Counted from the first letter of the stretch, positions 24,591 to 34,366 are shown. The stretch: 64,000 nt of DNA from Sphingomonas sp. JC676 (GCF_014489075.1 NZ_JACTGR010000005.1:310001-374000); one strand, 5' to 3'. The notes: generated by a model from the letters alone, not told the origin. Program-made: numbers and translations.

Positions 24591-26198
24591 CTACTCCGCC
24601 CCAAATCCTCCGAACAGCACGCCGAAGAAATCGCCCTTGTTCCAGCTGGGGCGCTGGTCCGCATTTGCCAGCGAAAGCGCGGTGGCGAGGCCGACATGCT
24701 TGAACTTGGCGGCCGAATTCCAGTCGAACGGCAGGTCGATCTGGTCCGAGGGCTTGTGGTAGTTGTTGTCGAGGAACAGCTTCTGCGCCGCCGCACCCGT
24801 GCCACCGGGGCCGGTGTCGATCGATACCGCCGGGATGCCCGACTGGACGAAGCTGTAATGGTCCGAGCGGACGAAGAACATTTCCTCGGGCGCGGGATCG
24901 GGGACCACCTTGAGACCTTCGTCGGCTGCAGCCGCGGCGACCGCCGGGCCGATGCTCGAACGCTCGCCACCGAGCACCACCAGGTCCTGGAGCGGATAGG
25001 TAAGGATCGGCATGTCGAGATTGACGTCCGCGACCAGCGAGTCCTTCGGCACCGTCGGATTGTGGCCGAAATAGTCGGAGCCGATCAGGCCCTTCTCCTC
25101 GGCGGTGAGCGCGATGATCAGGATCGAGCGGCGCGGCTTTTGCGGCATCGCCTGGATCGACCGCGCGATCTCGAGGATCATCGCGGTGCCGATCGCATTG
25201 TCCATCGCGCCGTTATAGATGCGGTCGCCATTGACCGGATCGCCGACGCCGACGTGATCGAGATGTGCGGAGAGCACGATGTACTGGTTCTTGAGGACCG
25301 GATCCGAGCCCTCGATCTTGCCGACGACGTTGCGCGTTTCGACGGCGCGGACACGGGTCTTGCTGGCGGTGGCGAGCGTGCCGATCAGCGCGCCGGTGGG
25401 CATCTTGCCGCCCTTCTTCTCGGCGGCGAGGACATCGGCCCATTTGACCTTCGCGCCCTCAAACAATTTGGCCGCGCCGACCTGGCTGACATAGCCGACC
25501 ACCGGCGCGCCGGGCGCGGGGACATGCGCGATCCCGTCCGGGCCCGCCCAGGTATTGCGCGCGTAATCGTAGAACGGGACGATCGCCTCGAATGCATATT
25601 GGGCACGGCGCTCGGCGGATTCGAGAATGATCACCGCCTTGGCGCCGCGGGCCTGGGCGAGGCGGGCCTTCTGGTCGTCGTCACCAAAATGCGCGGTGAC
25701 CTCATTGGGCAGGCCGGCGGGCGTGCCGGGCAGCAGCGCGACGATCTTCCCCTTTACGTCGAGTCCCTTGTAATCGTCGCGCTTGCCCTCGGGATAGACG
25801 ATCCCATAGCCCGCGAAGACAACACCTCCCTCGGCCGTGAAATCGGGGCTGCTCGGGACGGGTCCGTTGACGAAGTCGACGCCGAACTGGAACGGCACCG
25901 GCGTCTTGCCGCGGGTCAGCGTCCATTTCGCCTTGTCCGAAGGGCGAAAGGTGACGAGCTGGACGGGCTGGAACCAGCTGCCCTTGCCGCCCGCGGGCAC
26001 GAGTCCCATCCCCGCCATCTGCGATGCGACATATTCGGCGGCGACGTCGAAATCGTGCGTGCCCGCCTCGCGTCCCCTGAGGGCATCGGAGGCGAGGAGC
26101 TGGACATGCGCCTTGAGCGCCGCCTGCTCGGGCGGAAGCGTCTGCGCCCCGGCGGGCAGGGCGACGAGCAGCAGAGGCAGGAGCAGCGAGCGCAGCAT
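24591..26198 (-). CDS. Secreted M28 family metallopeptidase (paralogue 3 of tandem array)
   Basis: A 535-residue exported di-zinc aminopeptidase. A signal peptide (LLLPLLLVALPAGAQ) is followed by AALKAHVQLLASDALRGRE, a PA-like insert (VVFAGYGIVYPEG...GLDVKGKIVALLPG) and the M28 core: SAHLDHVGVG, NGAMDNAIGTAMI, TAEEKGLIGSDYFG, VNLDMP and RSDHYSFVQSGIPA, which hold the His/Asp/Glu zinc ligands. It is the last of three adjacent paralogues and would be co-transcribed with them. It probably trims peptides in the periplasm (inference). Confidence 0.92.
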   Translation of the reverse strand: MLRSLLLPLLLVALPAGAQTLPPEQAALKAHVQLLASDALRGREAGTHDFDVAAEYVASQMAGMGLVPAGGKGSWFQPVQLVTFRPSDKAKWTLTRGKTPVPFQFGVDFVNGPVPSSPDFTAEGGVVFAGYGIVYPEGKRDDYKGLDVKGKIVALLPGTPAGLPNEVTAHFGDDDQKARLAQARGAKAVIILESAERRAQYAFEAIVPFYDYARNTWAGPDGIAHVPAPGAPVVGYVSQVGAAKLFEGAKVKWADVLAAEKKGGKMPTGALIGTLATASKTRVRAVETRNVVGKIEGSDPVLKNQYIVLSAHLDHVGVGDPVNGDRIYNGAMDNAIGTAMILEIARSIQAMPQKPRRSILIIALTAEEKGLIGSDYFGHNPTVPKDSLVADVNLDMPILTYPLQDLVVLGGERSSIGPAVAAAAADEGLKVVPDPAPEEMFFVRSDHYSFVQSGIPAVSIDTGPGGTGAAAQKLFLDNNYHKPSDQIDLPFDWNSAAKFKHVGLATALSLANADQRPSWNKGDFFGVLFGGFGAE

Positions 26199-26222
26199 CG
26201 GGGGGACTTTCGAGAAGAGACG

Positions 26223-27836
26223 TTACTTGGCGCCGGGACCGTCGAACAAGGTGCCGAAATAATCGCCCTTGTTCCAGAGCGGACGCTGATCGGCGTTCGC
26301 GATGGCCTGGGCGATCTTGTAGTTGATCCGCACGAAGCGGACGCCCGAGGACCAGTCGATCGCCGGGCTCTGATCGATCTGGTCGGACGGCTGGTGATAA
26401 TGCTTGGCGAGGAAGGTGCCGATCGCCTGGCCGCCGGGGCCCTTGGGGCCGGGCTCGAGCGAGACCGCGGGGATGCCCGCCTTGACGAAGCTGTAATGGT
26501 CCGAGCGGACGAAGCTTGCCTGTTCGGGTGCCGGGTCCGGAGTCAGGACGATACCCTCTTCCTTGCCTACCGCGGCGACGGTGGGGCCGATGCTGGTGCG
26601 ATCGGCGCCGTACACCACCAGATCCTCGAACTTGTAGGTGATGATCGGCATGTCGAGATTGACGTTGGCAACGATGCTCTTGACCGGCACGGTCGGGTGC
26701 AGGGCGAAATATTCGGAGCCGATCAGCCCCTTTTCCTCGGCCGTCACCGCGACGAACAGGATCGAGCGGCGGGGCGGTTTGCCCGATGCCTGGAAGGCCC
26801 GGGCGACCTCGAGCATCGAGGCGGTGCCGACGGCATTGTCCATCGCGCCGTTGTAGATCGTGTCGCCGGTCTCGTCGGGGTTGCCGATGCCGACATGATC
26901 GAGATGCGCGGAGAGCACGACGACCTGTTCCTTCAGGCTCGGGTCGGAACCTTCAAGGCGGCCGACGACATTCTCGCTCTCGACCTTCCACACCTCGGAA
27001 AGCTGGTGGCGCGAGATGCTGGCGCCGATCGGCCCCCTGGGGACCGGCTTGCCGGCGGCATCGGCGGCGGCGATCGCATCCCAGCTCAGCTTGCTACCGG
27101 CGAAGAGCTTCGCGGCGCCGGCCTGGCTGAGCAGCCCGACGCCCCGCAGGCGATTGCCCGGGAGATGCGGACCGCCATCCTGGTCGCGCGCTGCCATGCG
27201 CGGCTGCTTCCAGCTCTGGGCGACCTTCTCGAACGGATAGACCTGCTTGAGCATCGCCGATTCGATCATCATGATGCCCGCCGCGCCATGCGCATGGGCG
27301 GTCTCGGCCTTGGTATCCGAATCGCCAAGATGGGCAGCGACTTCGCTCGGCAGCCCCTTCGGCCCGCCGAACAGCGCGACGACGATCTTCCCCTTGACGT
27401 CGAGACCCTTGTAATCGTCGATCTTGCTCGCGGCGTCGGTGACGCCATAGCCGACGAACACCAGATCGCCCGCGACGGTGGAATCGGGGAGATAGCCGCC
27501 GCTCGACACGAAATCCTTGCCGAAGGTGAGCGGGGTGGTGACGCCGCCCTGCGTCATGGTCATCGTGGCCTCGCCTTTGGCCTTCCAGGCGAGCAAAGGC
27601 ACGCCCTGGAACCACTTGCCGTTGTCGCCCGCGGGCTTGAGGCCGGCGCCGAGCATCTGCGCCGCGACATATTCGGCGGCGAGGTTGAACTCAGGCGTGC
27701 CGGGCTCGCGGCCCTTCATCGCATCGGACGCGAGGAAGGCGACATGCGCCTTGAGCGCCGCCTCGGCGGGCGCGAGATCCTGCGCGGCGGCGGGAAATGC
27801 CGCGAGCAGCGGCAGTGCGATCAGGACGTGCTTCAT
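26223..27836 (-). CDS. Secreted M28 family metallopeptidase (paralogue 2 of tandem array)
   Basis: A 537-residue paralogue with signal peptide MKHVLIALPLLAAFPAAAQ. The domain order matches its neighbours: N-terminal LASDAMKGREPGTPEF, PA-like region (VFVGYGVTD, GLDVKGKIVVALFGG), then SAHLDHVGIG, NGAMDNAVGTASM, TAEEKGLIGSEYFA, NVNLDMP and RSDHYSFVKAGIPAV, so all metal ligands are kept. The Shine-Dalgarno GAGGGGG overlaps the stop codon of the upstream paralogue, so translation is probably coupled. A clear tandem duplicate that has since diverged. Confidence 0.92.
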   Translation of the reverse strand: MKHVLIALPLLAAFPAAAQDLAPAEAALKAHVAFLASDAMKGREPGTPEFNLAAEYVAAQMLGAGLKPAGDNGKWFQGVPLLAWKAKGEATMTMTQGGVTTPLTFGKDFVSSGGYLPDSTVAGDLVFVGYGVTDAASKIDDYKGLDVKGKIVVALFGGPKGLPSEVAAHLGDSDTKAETAHAHGAAGIMMIESAMLKQVYPFEKVAQSWKQPRMAARDQDGGPHLPGNRLRGVGLLSQAGAAKLFAGSKLSWDAIAAADAAGKPVPRGPIGASISRHQLSEVWKVESENVVGRLEGSDPSLKEQVVVLSAHLDHVGIGNPDETGDTIYNGAMDNAVGTASMLEVARAFQASGKPPRRSILFVAVTAEEKGLIGSEYFALHPTVPVKSIVANVNLDMPIITYKFEDLVVYGADRTSIGPTVAAVGKEEGIVLTPDPAPEQASFVRSDHYSFVKAGIPAVSLEPGPKGPGGQAIGTFLAKHYHQPSDQIDQSPAIDWSSGVRFVRINYKIAQAIANADQRPLWNKGDYFGTLFDGPGAK

Positions 27837-27847
27837 GTGTTTCCCCC

Positions 27848-29503
27848 TCACTTGGCGCCCGGGCCGTCATAGAGCAGCCCGAAGAAATCGCCCTTGTTCC
27901 ACAGCGGTCGCTGGTCGCCATCGGCGATCTCGCGGGCGATGCGATAGTTGACGTCGACGAAGCGCACGCCCGATTCCCAATCGATGCCGGGCGACTGACC
28001 GACCTCGTCGGACGGCTTGTGGTAGTGATCCTTCATGAAGGCATCGATCGCGGCGCGGCCGGGGCCGCCCGCACCGGGCCACAGGAAGACCGAGGGCACG
28101 CCCTGCTGGACGAAGCGGTAATGGTCCGAACGGACGAAGATGCCTTCGTCGGGCAGCGGATCGTCCGACAGGGTCACGCCGATCGCCTTGCCGGCGCGCT
28201 CGACGATCGGACCCAGCGTCGAATGCTGCGCGCCGTACACGACCACATCCTGGAATTTGTAGGTGATGATCGGCATGTCGAGATTGACGTCGGCGACGAT
28301 GCGGCCTTTCCCCACGGTCGGGTTATGCGCGTAATAATCGGAGCCGATCAGCCCCTTTTCCTCGGCGGTGACCGCAAGGAACAGGATCGAGCGGCGCGGC
28401 TTGGTGTTCGCCGTCTTGAAGCGCTTGGCCTCCTCAATCAGCGAGGCAACGCCGACCGCATCGTCGAGCGCGCCATTGTTGATCGTGTCGCCCGTCGCGT
28501 CCGGACGGCCCACGCCGATATGATCGAGATGTGCGGAGAGGACGACGACCTCCTTGGCCAGAGCCGGATCGCTGCCCGGGATCAGACCGGCGACGTTCGC
28601 GCTCATCAATATGGTCGACACGGTCTTGGCCGAGAAGGTGAGCGTGCCGGGGAGCTGGACCGGCTTGAACCTGGCGCCGTCCACTTCGGCGGCCTTCCAG
28701 ATCGTCGCCCAGGGGGTCTTGGCGCCTTCGAACAATTTGGCCGCGCCGGCCGCGCTCAGCGTGCCGAGCCCTGGAGTCGCCGGTGTGGCGACATGGCCGG
28801 TACCGTCGGCTTCAGCCCAGGTGAAGCGCGGACGGGTGCCACTCACGGCCATCGCGGCGAAGGGCCGCGTCTTGGCGGTGATCGGCGATTCGAGCGTGAG
28901 CGTGCCCACCGCGCCGCGCTTCGTCGCGATCTCGGCCTTGGTGGCGGGGCTGGAGAAATGCGCGCGCTCCTCGCCCGGGAACGCTTCGGGCGCGCCGCCG
29001 AAATAGGCGACGATCTTCCCCTTCACGTCCACGCCCTTATAGTCGTCGCGGCCCAGCCCGACGATGCCATAGCCGACGAACACCACCGGGGCAGTGAGCG
29101 TGTAGCTGGCCTGGGCCGGATTGGCGTTGGCGGTGAAATCCTCGCCCGCCACCAGGCTGGCCGGTGCGGCGCCCTTGCGCGTCACCACCATCGCGCCGGT
29201 GCCGTCGAGCTTGTAGCTGACCAGCGGCACCTTCTGCAGATAGGAGCCGTCATCGCCCGCGGGCTTGAGCCCGGCGGCGTAGAATTGCGCGGCGACATAT
29301 TGCGCGGCGATATCGAATTCGTGGCTGCCCGCCTCGCGCCCCGCCATCGCATCCGAGGCGAGGAACATGACATGGCTCTTCAGCGCGGCCTGATCGGCGG
29401 GAAGCTCTGCATTGACGACCGCGTTCTTCTCGGCGGTGGTTTGCGCCAGGGCCGGACCGGCCAACACGACGGCGAGCGCGAACGGCGCGGTCAATCGAAG
29501 CAT
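27848..29503 (-). CDS. Secreted M28 family metallopeptidase (paralogue 1 of tandem array)
   Basis: A 551-residue paralogue and first gene of the array. ATG at 29503 has GAGGGG five bases upstream and begins a signal peptide (RLTAPFALAVVLAGPALAQ). Core motifs are SAHLDHIGVG, NGALDDAVGVASL (Asp-Asp where the others have Asp-Asn), TAEEKGLIGSDYYA, VNLDMP and RSDHYRFVQQGVPSV. The PA-like region has VFVGYGIVGLGRDDYKGVD. Divergent from pepN about 115 bp away, so peptidase genes cluster on both sides of this intergenic region. Confidence 0.92.
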   Translation of the reverse strand: MLRLTAPFALAVVLAGPALAQTTAEKNAVVNAELPADQAALKSHVMFLASDAMAGREAGSHEFDIAAQYVAAQFYAAGLKPAGDDGSYLQKVPLVSYKLDGTGAMVVTRKGAAPASLVAGEDFTANANPAQASYTLTAPVVFVGYGIVGLGRDDYKGVDVKGKIVAYFGGAPEAFPGEERAHFSSPATKAEIATKRGAVGTLTLESPITAKTRPFAAMAVSGTRPRFTWAEADGTGHVATPATPGLGTLSAAGAAKLFEGAKTPWATIWKAAEVDGARFKPVQLPGTLTFSAKTVSTILMSANVAGLIPGSDPALAKEVVVLSAHLDHIGVGRPDATGDTINNGALDDAVGVASLIEEAKRFKTANTKPRRSILFLAVTAEEKGLIGSDYYAHNPTVGKGRIVADVNLDMPIITYKFQDVVVYGAQHSTLGPIVERAGKAIGVTLSDDPLPDEGIFVRSDHYRFVQQGVPSVFLWPGAGGPGRAAIDAFMKDHYHKPSDEVGQSPGIDWESGVRFVDVNYRIAREIADGDQRPLWNKGDFFGLLYDGPGAK

Positions 29504-29619
29504 GAAACCCCTCACGAAATGGAACCGCGGCATCGGTAGCATTCCGCATTAGGCGCGCAAGCGAACAGATTTGTTGCCGGGGTTTGTTGTGGGCGGCGGC
29601 GGCCTCCTATATCGGCGTG

Positions 29620-32211
29620 ATGATGGCAGACGTTCGAACCGCAACCCAGGCGCCCCATGTCACGCGGCGCGAGGACTATCGCGAGCCTGACTGGCGCGTT
29701 CCCGAGATTTCGATCGATTTCGATCTCGATCCGGCGAGCACCCGCGTCGCCGCCACGCTGTGGGTCGAGCGGAACGGCACGCATGACCGGCCGCTGCGGC
29801 TGAACGGCGACGGGCTGACTCCGGTGTCGGTGCGCGTCGACGGCGTGGCGGCGAGCGGCTGGGAGATGGACGGAGCCGATCTGGTGATCCCGCTCAGCGG
29901 CGCGGCGCACACGATCCAGACCGAAGTAGTGATCGCGCCCGAGCGCAACACCCAGCTGCAGGGGCTCTATGCCTCGGGCGGGATGCTGTGCACCCAGTGC
30001 GAGGCCGAGGGCTTCCGCCGCATCACCTTCTTCCCCGACCGGCCCGACGTGCTGACCCGCTACAAGGTCAGGATGACCGCCGACAAGGCGCGCTTCCCGG
30101 TGCTGCTGGCGAACGGCGATCCGATCGCCCAGGGCGATGCCGAGGGCGGCAGGCATTGGGCGGAATGGCACGATCCCTTCCCCAAGCCGAGCTATCTGTT
30201 CGCGCTGGTGGCGGGCGACCTGGTCGCCAATCGCGGCACCTTCACGACGATGTCCGGCCGCGACGTGCAACTCGGCATCTGGGTGCGCGAGCCCGATCTC
30301 GCCAAGACCGATCATGCGCTCCACGCGCTCAAGCTCGCCATGGCCTGGGACGAGAAGGTCTATGGCCGCGAATATGACCTCGACGTGTTCAACATCGTTG
30401 CGGTCGACGACTTCAACTTCGGCGCGATGGAGAATAAGGGGCTCAACGTCTTCAATTCGCGCTACATCCTTGCTGATCCGGATACCGCGACCGATTACGA
30501 CTATGACGCGATCGCCGCGGTGGTCGCGCACGAATATTTCCACAACTGGTCGGGCAATCGCGTCACCTGCCGCGACTGGTTCCAGCTCAGCCTCAAGGAA
30601 GGCTTCACCGTCTTCCGCGACCAGAGCTTCTCGGCCGACCAGGGCAGCGCCGCGGTCAAGCGGATCGAGGATGTGCGCGGCTTGCGCGCCAGCCAGTTCC
30701 CCGAGGATGCCGGCCCGCTCGCGCATCCGGTGCGCCCCGACGAATATATCGAGATCTCGAACTTCTATACCGCGACGATCTACAACAAGGGCGCCGAAGT
30801 CATCCGGATGATGGCGACGATCCTGGGCAAGGACAATTTCCGCGCCGCGACCGATCTCTATTTCGAGCGGTTCGACGGGACGGCGGCGACCTGCGAGGAT
30901 TTCGTCCAGTCGATGGAGGATGGCGGCGGCGTCGACCTGAGCCAGTTCCGCCGCTGGTACAGCCAGGCGGGCACGCCGCGCGTATCGGCGACGCTGGCGC
31001 GCGAGGGCGGCCGCGCGCGGCTGACCTTGCGCCAGACCGTGCCCGCCACCCCCGGCCAGAGCGAGAAGCAGCCGATGGTGCTGCCGCTCAAGATCAAGCT
31101 GTTCGGCGAATATACCGGCCGGGCGCTATGCGACGAGCAGCTCGTGCTGCTGAAGGAGCCGGCGCAGGAAGTGGTGTTCGAGAATCTCACCGAAATGCCG
31201 GTGCTCTCGATCAACCGCGCTTTCTCGGCCCCGGTGATCGTCGATACCAACCGGACGGCGAAGGACCTTGCCTTCCTCTCGGCGCATGATGACGATCCCT
31301 TCGCGCGCTATGAGGCGATGCAGCAGCTGATGCTCGATACGCTGGTCGCCGCGGTGACCAACGGCAAGGGCGAGCATGATGCGGTGATCGACGCGGTGCG
31401 CAACACGCTGACCGACCCGCACCTCGACCGCGCCTTCATCGCCGAGGCGGTGCTGCTGCCGTCCGACAGTTTCATCGGCGACCAGATGGCGGTGGTCGAG
31501 CCCGAGGCGATCTTCCGCGCCCGCGAGGCGCTGCGTGCCGACCTTGGCAAGGCGCTCGAGGACGAATGGCGCGGGGCATACGAAGCCGTGCGCGCCAACC
31601 GCTTCGAATATTCGCCGGCGGGCAAGGGCGCGCGGCGGCTCAAGACCGTCGCGCTCGGCTATATCGCCGCGACCGGCGCGGCGGATGCCGCCGAGCTGGC
31701 GTTCGGCCAGTATGAGGGCGCCGACAACATGACCGACCGCCAGGGCGCGCTGACCACGCTCGCCAACGGCACCTCCCCCTTGCGCGAAAGGGCGCTGGAG
31801 GCCTTCTACCAGCGTTATGCCGGCAACGGACTGGTGCTCGACAAATGGTTCCAGACCCAGGCGCTGTCGAGCCGCGACGATACCGCGGAGATCGTCGAGA
31901 AGCTCGTTCACCACCGCGACTTCACACTGGCCAATCCCAATCGCGCGCGCTCGCTGATCGGCGCGTTCAGCGTCAACCAGCGCGCGTTCCACGACGCCGG
32001 CGGGCGCGGCTACCGCTTCGTCGCGGACCAGCTGATCGCGCTCGACAAGCTCAATCCGCAGACCGCCGCCAAGCTGGTGCCGCCATTGGGGCGCTGGAAA
32101 CGCTTCGACGCAGCGCGCGCGGCGAAGATGCGCGCCGAACTGGAGCGGATCGTCGCGGCGCCGGGGCTCAGCAAGGACATGTTCGAGCAGGCGAGCAAGT
32201 CGCTGGATTGA
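29620..32211 (+). CDS. pepN: Aminopeptidase N (M1 family)
   Basis: An 863-residue zinc aminopeptidase removing N-terminal residues from peptides in the cytosol. GAMEN (about residues 268-272) binds the substrate amino terminus; HEYFHNWSGNRVT (about 304) with LKEGFTVFRDQ gives HEXXH-18-E. The C-terminal DUF3458-type Ig and helical-repeat domains are complete. Two adjacent ATGs (29620, 29623) could start it; neither has a strong ribosome binding site. No signal peptide. Palindromic element copy 3 follows ten bases after the stop. Confidence 0.96.
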   Translation: MMADVRTATQAPHVTRREDYREPDWRVPEISIDFDLDPASTRVAATLWVERNGTHDRPLRLNGDGLTPVSVRVDGVAASGWEMDGADLVIPLSGAAHTIQTEVVIAPERNTQLQGLYASGGMLCTQCEAEGFRRITFFPDRPDVLTRYKVRMTADKARFPVLLANGDPIAQGDAEGGRHWAEWHDPFPKPSYLFALVAGDLVANRGTFTTMSGRDVQLGIWVREPDLAKTDHALHALKLAMAWDEKVYGREYDLDVFNIVAVDDFNFGAMENKGLNVFNSRYILADPDTATDYDYDAIAAVVAHEYFHNWSGNRVTCRDWFQLSLKEGFTVFRDQSFSADQGSAAVKRIEDVRGLRASQFPEDAGPLAHPVRPDEYIEISNFYTATIYNKGAEVIRMMATILGKDNFRAATDLYFERFDGTAATCEDFVQSMEDGGGVDLSQFRRWYSQAGTPRVSATLAREGGRARLTLRQTVPATPGQSEKQPMVLPLKIKLFGEYTGRALCDEQLVLLKEPAQEVVFENLTEMPVLSINRAFSAPVIVDTNRTAKDLAFLSAHDDDPFARYEAMQQLMLDTLVAAVTNGKGEHDAVIDAVRNTLTDPHLDRAFIAEAVLLPSDSFIGDQMAVVEPEAIFRAREALRADLGKALEDEWRGAYEAVRANRFEYSPAGKGARRLKTVALGYIAATGAADAAELAFGQYEGADNMTDRQGALTTLANGTSPLRERALEAFYQRYAGNGLVLDKWFQTQALSSRDDTAEIVEKLVHHRDFTLANPNRARSLIGAFSVNQRAFHDAGGRGYRFVADQLIALDKLNPQTAAKLVPPLGRWKRFDAARAAKMRAELERIVAAPGLSKDMFEQASKSLD

Positions 32212-32221
32212 GTCCCTTCAT

Positions 32222-32363
32222 TCCTCCCCGAGCTGTGCTCGGGGAGGGAGACCATGCGCAGCATGGCGGAGGGGCCGACGACGTCAGGCGGCGGACTCCG
32301 TCCGCCGCCCCTCCACCACGCCCTACGGGCGCGGTCCCCCTCCCCCAGCAAGCTGGGGGAGGA
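32222..32363. repeat. GC-rich palindromic element, copy 3 (tail-to-tail gap)
   Basis: Runs from TCCTCCCCGAGCTG to CTGGGGGAGGA and fills the gap between the convergent pepN and phoD stops. Inner arms are GGCGGAGGGG and CCCCTCCACCAC. Here no gene start follows the terminal GGAGGA, so this copy has no ribosome-binding role; as a strong hairpin it could terminate or stabilise both converging transcripts (inference). Confidence 0.88.
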
Positions 32364-32371
32364 TTTAGACA

Positions 32372-33991
32372 TCACCCCATCACATTTTTACCGCGCGTCA
32401 CTGTCGCGCTATGCCCCACGCTCGCCTTGAGCGAGCGCTGGGTGATCGTTTCCATGAACACCCAGTCGTTCTTCGCCTGATCAGGCGTGAGCGTCAGCGC
32501 CATATAGCCGCGGCGGCTGGTGTCGCACCATTTGAGCTCGGGATTGGTCGCGACCAGAGCGGCGGCGATCACCTTGGGATCGGTGCTGCTGCCGTTCTCA
32601 TAGCCGGGCGAAGTGACGCTGTGGCCGGCGAACTCGACGCCGGCGGGCTTGCCGTCCTGGCCCAGGTCGAACGCCCAGGCATTGTGGCTGTCGCCGCAGA
32701 TGACGAGCAGATCCGAACCTGCCGCCTGCGCCGATTTGAGGAAGCGCGCGCGGGCCGCGGGGAAGCCGCCCCAATTGTCGAGGTCCGAAGGCAGGCCGAG
32801 CTTCGACGCCATCACGCCCGCCTGGACATAGGCCTTGGTGCCCGCCGGCGCGTCCGGCTTGATCCAGTCCATCGCGTTCTCGGGCATGCGCTGGTTGCCC
32901 ATGATCGTGCCGAAGCCGACGACCTGCCATTTCTGGCCGGTGCGCACCGACTTCTTCAGCGCGTGGCCGAGCCAGATCTCCTGCTCGGTACCAAGCATGG
33001 TGCGCGCGGCATCCTGGAGCGGACCGTCGCGGAACGCGGCGAGCGCCTTTGCGGGATCGGCGGCACGGAACAGCGGCGCGACCTCGGGTTCGTCGCTGCG
33101 CGCGATCAGGCGGCTTTCGGTGCGGTACAGAGTGGCGAGCGTGCCGATATCATAGCTGCCCCAGGGCGTTTCCGAGACCGGCATCCACTCCCGGAACGCC
33201 TGGAGCGCCATCGCCTTGCGGATGTTCCAGTCGCCTTCGTCGGCCTGGTGGTTCTGCGCGCTCATCTCGCGGCTGTTGTTCGCCGATTCGTGATCGTCCA
33301 TCTGGACGATCATCGGCTTGACCCGGTGCAGCTCCTGCAGGTCCGGATCGCTGCGGTAGCTGGCGTAGCGCAGGCGATAATCGGCGAGCTGGATCATCTC
33401 GGTCGCAGGCTCCGGCCAGCGATTGGCGACCGCACCGCCGGAGGGACCGTAACCGCCCTGCTTATACTCGTAGAGATAGTCGCCGAGATGCACCCAGAGA
33501 TCGACATCGGCGCGCGCCGCGGCATGGCCATAAGCGTTGAAGAAGCCGAACGGCATGTTCGAGCAGGAGAAGATCGCGACGCCGAAGCGACCGACATTGC
33601 CGGCGGGCAGCGTCTTGGTGCGCCCTACGGCTGAGAAGCTGCCATCGGGCGCGACGAAGCGGTAGAAATAATGGGTGCCGGGCTCGAGGCCCTCGACCGT
33701 GATCTTGGCGGTGTGATCGCGCCAGGGGCCGGTGATCTGCTCGCCGCCCGAGACTATCTTCGCGAAATCCTCGGTCTTCGAAATCTCGGCCTTGAGCTTC
33801 ACCGCGCCCCGATCGGCGGGGACGTAGCGCGTCCAGAGCAGCATCGTATCGGGGCCCGGCTCGCCCGAGGCGACCGAATGGGTGAAGCCCTGTGCGGCCG
33901 CCTGCGCCAGCGCGAAACCGGGGATGGCGAGCGCGCCGATGCCCAAGGTGCCGGTGATGAGAAGCGAACGGCGATCGATGCGAAGCGTCAT
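32372..33991 (-). CDS. phoD: Alkaline phosphatase D family protein (PhoD-like)
   Basis: A 539-residue exported metallophosphoesterase. MTLRIDRRSLLITG plus a hydrophobic stretch ending ALAQAAA is a Tat signal. An N-terminal Fn3-like PhoD_N domain (THSVASGEPGPDTMLLWTRY ... THYFYRFVAP) precedes the catalytic domain with FSCSNMPFGFFNAYGHAA, DLWVHLGDYLYEY, QMDDHESANN and VICGDSHNAWAFDL, carrying the metal ligands. It hydrolyses phosphomono- or diesters in the periplasm, usually under phosphate starvation; I see no clear Pho box. GGAGGG precedes the ATG. Confidence 0.93.
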   Translation of the reverse strand: MTLRIDRRSLLITGTLGIGALAIPGFALAQAAAQGFTHSVASGEPGPDTMLLWTRYVPADRGAVKLKAEISKTEDFAKIVSGGEQITGPWRDHTAKITVEGLEPGTHYFYRFVAPDGSFSAVGRTKTLPAGNVGRFGVAIFSCSNMPFGFFNAYGHAAARADVDLWVHLGDYLYEYKQGGYGPSGGAVANRWPEPATEMIQLADYRLRYASYRSDPDLQELHRVKPMIVQMDDHESANNSREMSAQNHQADEGDWNIRKAMALQAFREWMPVSETPWGSYDIGTLATLYRTESRLIARSDEPEVAPLFRAADPAKALAAFRDGPLQDAARTMLGTEQEIWLGHALKKSVRTGQKWQVVGFGTIMGNQRMPENAMDWIKPDAPAGTKAYVQAGVMASKLGLPSDLDNWGGFPAARARFLKSAQAAGSDLLVICGDSHNAWAFDLGQDGKPAGVEFAGHSVTSPGYENGSSTDPKVIAAALVATNPELKWCDTSRRGYMALTLTPDQAKNDWVFMETITQRSLKASVGHSATVTRGKNVMG

Positions 33992-34366
33992 TGGAACCCT
34001 CCCTAAGTCGCCGGCTGCTTGCGCCCGCTAGATGGCGGGTTCGTGACAGCGCCGGCTTGTCGGGCTAAGGCATTCGCAAGTCGCCCGCAACGCAGCCGGA
34101 AAAACAATGCGAAACCCCCTCCCGCCCCGCCTTCTGGCGCGCGCCGCCCGAACCGCAGCGCCCCCTTTCCGGATCGACCGTGCCAAAATGAGGGCGAGGC
34201 AATATGATCCGCGGCACGAGCGGCTCGTACTACGGAAACGCTCCGGCTATTACGTCTTCAGCACATTCGCCCGCCGGACAATGCCGGACGCCATTGCGGA
34301 GCGCGTTATTTCGATCATGACTGCCCTTTCCACCGGCTTCCGCCCAATCTGCTTCGACCGAATCTG
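33992..34366. other. 375-bp gap with no clear gene
   Basis: The longest stretch here without a convincing gene, lying between the divergent phoD and the GT-C/GT39 gene. Base composition is a little less GC-rich than the flanks near 34230-34330. No hairpin, repeat copy or strong -35/-10 pair stands out. The only open frame of note is the weak ORF 34107-34367, entered separately. It presumably holds the promoters of both flanking genes. Confidence 0.5.

Noticed and set aside
24571..24604. GGTCCGAATCC resembling a tRNA T-loop followed by CCCCA
   Set aside because: The T-stem does not pair, there is no anticodon arm or acceptor stem upstream, and the bases lie in the junction of two minus-strand genes.
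24537..27872. A 1111-codon open frame antisense to the M28 peptidases
   Set aside because: It is a shadow of strongly GC3-biased genes: Arg/Asp/Gly-rich, no signal peptide, no recognised domain, and it spans two real genes plus their gap.
29584..29619. The TTG start of pepN at 29584
   Set aside because: It adds an unrelated hydrophobic dozen residues with no ribosome binding site; the paired ATGs at 29620/29623 give the normal cytosolic N-terminus.
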